Shown here: positions 14,370 to 15,869 of the stretch, in pieces
Layout: every line of letters begins with the position of its first letter
Numbering within the stretch: the stretch's first letter is position 1
From: Burkholderiales bacterium
GTDB lineage: Bacteria > Pseudomonadota > Gammaproteobacteria > Burkholderiales > Burkholderiaceae
Assembly (NCBI GenBank): GCA_947371645.1
Contig: CANBQJ010000072.1
Location: 1 to 15,869 of the forward strand
Length of the DNA: 15,869 nt
Reading direction: 5' to 3'
Position numbers and translations under genes: made by a program
Notes under the pieces: generated by a model
What the model saw: the letters and a program-made list of their open reading frames with translations, nothing else
What the model was told of the DNA's origin: nothing
Databases searched by the model: none

Positions 14370-15641
14370 ATGATCAAACACATTCGCAAATTCGGCTTGC
14401 AAAACAACATGCGGCGCCTTGGTCCGGGCCTGATCACGGGTGCCGCCGACGACGACCCCAGCGGCATCGCCACCTATTCCCAGGCGGGTGCCCAGTTCGG
14501 CTATGCGATGTTGTGGACGGTGGTGTTCACGCTGCCATTGATGGTGGCCATCCAGATCGTCAGTGCACGCATTGGTTACGTCACCCGAAAAGGGCTGGCC
14601 GCCAACGTCAAGGCAAGCTTTCCGCGGTGGGTTTTGTTGAGCGTTGTGGGCATGCTGCTGGTGGCCAACACCCTCAACATTGCCGCCGACATTGCCGCCA
14701 TGGCGCAGGCCCTGCGCCTGCTTGTGGGCGGCTCTGCCCACATCTATGCCGTGACTTTCGGCCTCTTGTGTCTGGCCTTTCAGGTGTTCCTGCCTTACAC
14801 GGTTTACGTGCGCTGGCTCAAATGGCTGACCCTGGCTTTGTTGGCCTACGTCGCCGTGGCCTTCAGCCTGCGCCTGAACTGGCTGCAAGTGGCCGGTGAC
14901 ATCGTGCGGCCCCATCTGCCCGCGGGCACCACCTGGCACGACGCCTTGTTGATGGTGGTGGCCGTGTTCGGCACCACCATCAGCCCCTACCTGTTCTTCT
15001 GGCAGGCGGCACAGGAGATGGAAGACACCACGGACAGCCGGCCGCACACGCGCAGAGAAGTGCGCCACCACCTCAGGCGCATCAAGGTCGATACGGTGGT
15101 GGGCATGACGTTTTCCAACCTGATCGCGTTTTTCATCATCCTCACCACCGGCGCCACATTGCATGCCGCAGGGGTGACCGACATCCAGACGTCTGCCCAA
15201 GCGGCCGAAGCCTTGCGGCCACTTGCCGGCGACATGACCTTCTTGTTGTTCAGCCTGGGCATCATTGGCACGGGTCTGTTGGCCGTGCCTGTGCTGGCCG
15301 GGTCGGCGGCCTACGCCGTGGCTGAAGCGGCCGGCTGGCAAGGCAGCCTGAGCCTGCGGCTGGACAAGGATGAAGGGCGAGGCTTTTACGGCGTGATCGC
15401 CACGGCCACGGTGGGTGGCGTGATCATGTGCTTCACCGCTGTAGATCCGGTCAAGGAGTTGTTCTGGTCTGCGGTGCTCAACGGCGTGATCGCCGTGCCC
15501 ATCATGGTCGTGATGATGCTGCTGGCGTCTCGCAGTGAGGTGATGGGAGAAAACGTGATCGGGCGGCAACTGCGGTGGCTGGGCTGGATCGCGACGGTGT
15601 CCATGGCGGCCACCGTGTTGGCGATGCTCAAGACCAGTTGA
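14370..15641 (+). CDS. Atypical Nramp-superfamily transporter
   Basis: Polytopic inner-membrane protein (423 residues, about 11 helices) of the Nramp/SLC11 fold, whose usual members import Mn or Fe with protons. The N-terminus RRLGPGLITGAADDDPSGIATYSQAGAQFGY (quoted in part: GPGLITGAADDDPSGIATY) aligns with TM1, but the canonical metal-binding DPGN is DPSG (29-32). The TM6 site, normally A-M-x-x-MPH, reads VFGTTISPYLFFWQA (199-213), with no methionine or histidine. The conserved IGTGLLAVPVLAGSAAYAVAE (299-319) confirms superfamily membership. Loss of the soft methionine ligand is known in Nramp-related magnesium transporters and other divergent clades, so Mn/Fe transport should not be assumed. 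No clear Shine-Dalgarno precedes the ATG. The neighbouring efflux locus makes a metal role plausible. Confidence 0.85.
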   Translation: MIKHIRKFGLQNNMRRLGPGLITGAADDDPSGIATYSQAGAQFGYAMLWTVVFTLPLMVAIQIVSARIGYVTRKGLAANVKASFPRWVLLSVVGMLLVANTLNIAADIAAMAQALRLLVGGSAHIYAVTFGLLCLAFQVFLPYTVYVRWLKWLTLALLAYVAVAFSLRLNWLQVAGDIVRPHLPAGTTWHDALLMVVAVFGTTISPYLFFWQAAQEMEDTTDSRPHTRREVRHHLRRIKVDTVVGMTFSNLIAFFIILTTGATLHAAGVTDIQTSAQAAEALRPLAGDMTFLLFSLGIIGTGLLAVPVLAGSAAYAVAEAAGWQGSLSLRLDKDEGRGFYGVIATATVGGVIMCFTAVDPVKELFWSAVLNGVIAVPIMVVMMLLASRSEVMGENVIGRQLRWLGWIATVSMAATVLAMLKTS

Positions 15642-15646
15642 GTGCA

Positions 15647-15661
15647 CCTGGCCTGGCCAGG
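15647..15661. repeat. Short palindrome after the Nramp gene
   Basis: CCTGGCC (15647-15653) and GGCCAGG (15655-15661) form a 7-bp inverted repeat just 6 nt past the Nramp stop. A second pair, GCCTGG (15773-15778) and CCAGGC (15786-15791), lies before the minus-strand stop at the right edge. Neither is followed by a T-run. They may be factor-assisted 3' ends of two converging genes. Confidence 0.3.
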
Positions 15662-15817
15662 CGGTTCGGTGATGAGCCCAGGTTTTGCCTGTTCGGGCAT
15701 GTGTGCATGATGGTTGACATAAGATACATCGTGGCAAGTAAGGCGATGGGTTGCGTGAGTTGCAATGAGCGAGCCTGGCCTTGTCCCAGGCCCAGACCCA
15801 CCCATGCGGCTTGCTCA

Positions 15818-15869
15818 TCAGCCGAGGCCAAACCGCCGCGCCATCATCTTCTTGATCGACGCAGGCGCA
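15818..15869 (-). CDS. Partial C-terminus of a minus-strand gene (edge)
   Basis: The last 17 codons of the window on the minus strand read APASIKKMMARRFGLG and stop (TGA at 15820-15818), with high third-position GC and no interruption to the window edge. This looks like a genuine basic C-terminus, convergent with the Nramp gene. The family cannot be told from so little. A plus-strand frame from ATG 15804 is also open to the edge (MRLAHQPRPNRR...) and is the alternative. The 176 bases between the Nramp stop and here hold no gene that I can support. Confidence 0.4.
   Translation of the reverse strand, partial: APASIKKMMARRFGLG

Noticed and set aside
14184..15818. Minus-strand open frame of 544 codons opposite the Nramp gene
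   Set aside because: Composition is His/Gln/Gly-rich antisense of a membrane protein, with no recognisable family. The plus-strand Nramp frame is clearly real.
1..15869. CRISPR array, insertion sequence, tRNA or prophage remnant
   Set aside because: I saw no regularly spaced repeats, terminal inverted repeats with transposase, tRNA-like cloverleaf or phage gene on either strand.

Overview
The window looks like chromosomal DNA of a GC-rich betaproteobacterium, probably Burkholderiales. The evidence is high G+C, strong G/C preference at third codon positions, and protein styles typical of that group. I cannot fix the genus by eye. There is no rRNA, tRNA, insertion sequence, CRISPR array or phage gene, and gene density is high throughout.

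Left part (1-2900): GTP cyclohydrolase II (ribA, riboflavin synthesis) is followed after 2 nt by a cation diffusion facilitator (CDF) metal exporter that appears to use a TTG start. A geranylgeranyl-reductase-family FAD oxidoreductase converges on the CDF gene from the minus strand.

Middle-left (2936-5820): two tandem paralogous diguanylate cyclases lie on the minus strand, each with about six N-terminal membrane helices, an I-site and an intact GGEEF motif. They are separated by 6 nt and read toward the reductase gene. The 37-nt gap before the reductase is filled by GC boxes that can form two mutually exclusive hairpins. Upstream of the pair are a plausible sigma70 promoter and a perfect CRP-type palindrome, which overlaps the stop codon of the next gene.

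Centre (5823-13788): a complete metal-efflux locus. An OmpR-type response regulator and its sensor histidine kinase (minus strand, 4-nt overlap) diverge from a plus-strand operon. That operon encodes a periplasmic adaptor, a heavy-metal RND pump (CusA/CzcA family), a small DUF3240-like cytosolic protein and a CzcC/TolC-like outer-membrane channel. The last three genes are joined by ATGA start/stop overlaps. The kinase presumably senses periplasmic metal, the regulator switches on the pump, and the tripartite pump expels the ion. The metal is unknown. The TM4 motif of the pump lacks the first aspartate of the classic Zn/Co/Cd signature.

Right part (13789-15869): a small putative secreted protein of unknown function is followed by a GC-rich structured leader and an Nramp-superfamily transporter. 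This transporter lacks both canonical metal-binding motifs (DPGN and the TM6 MPH). At the extreme right edge a minus-strand gene probably ends.

The region therefore brings together three kinds of metal transporter (CDF, HME-RND, atypical Nramp) around a c-di-GMP module. The most unusual elements are the DUF3240-like gene inside the efflux operon, the atypical Nramp with its leader, and the paired cyclases with a shared membrane input domain.
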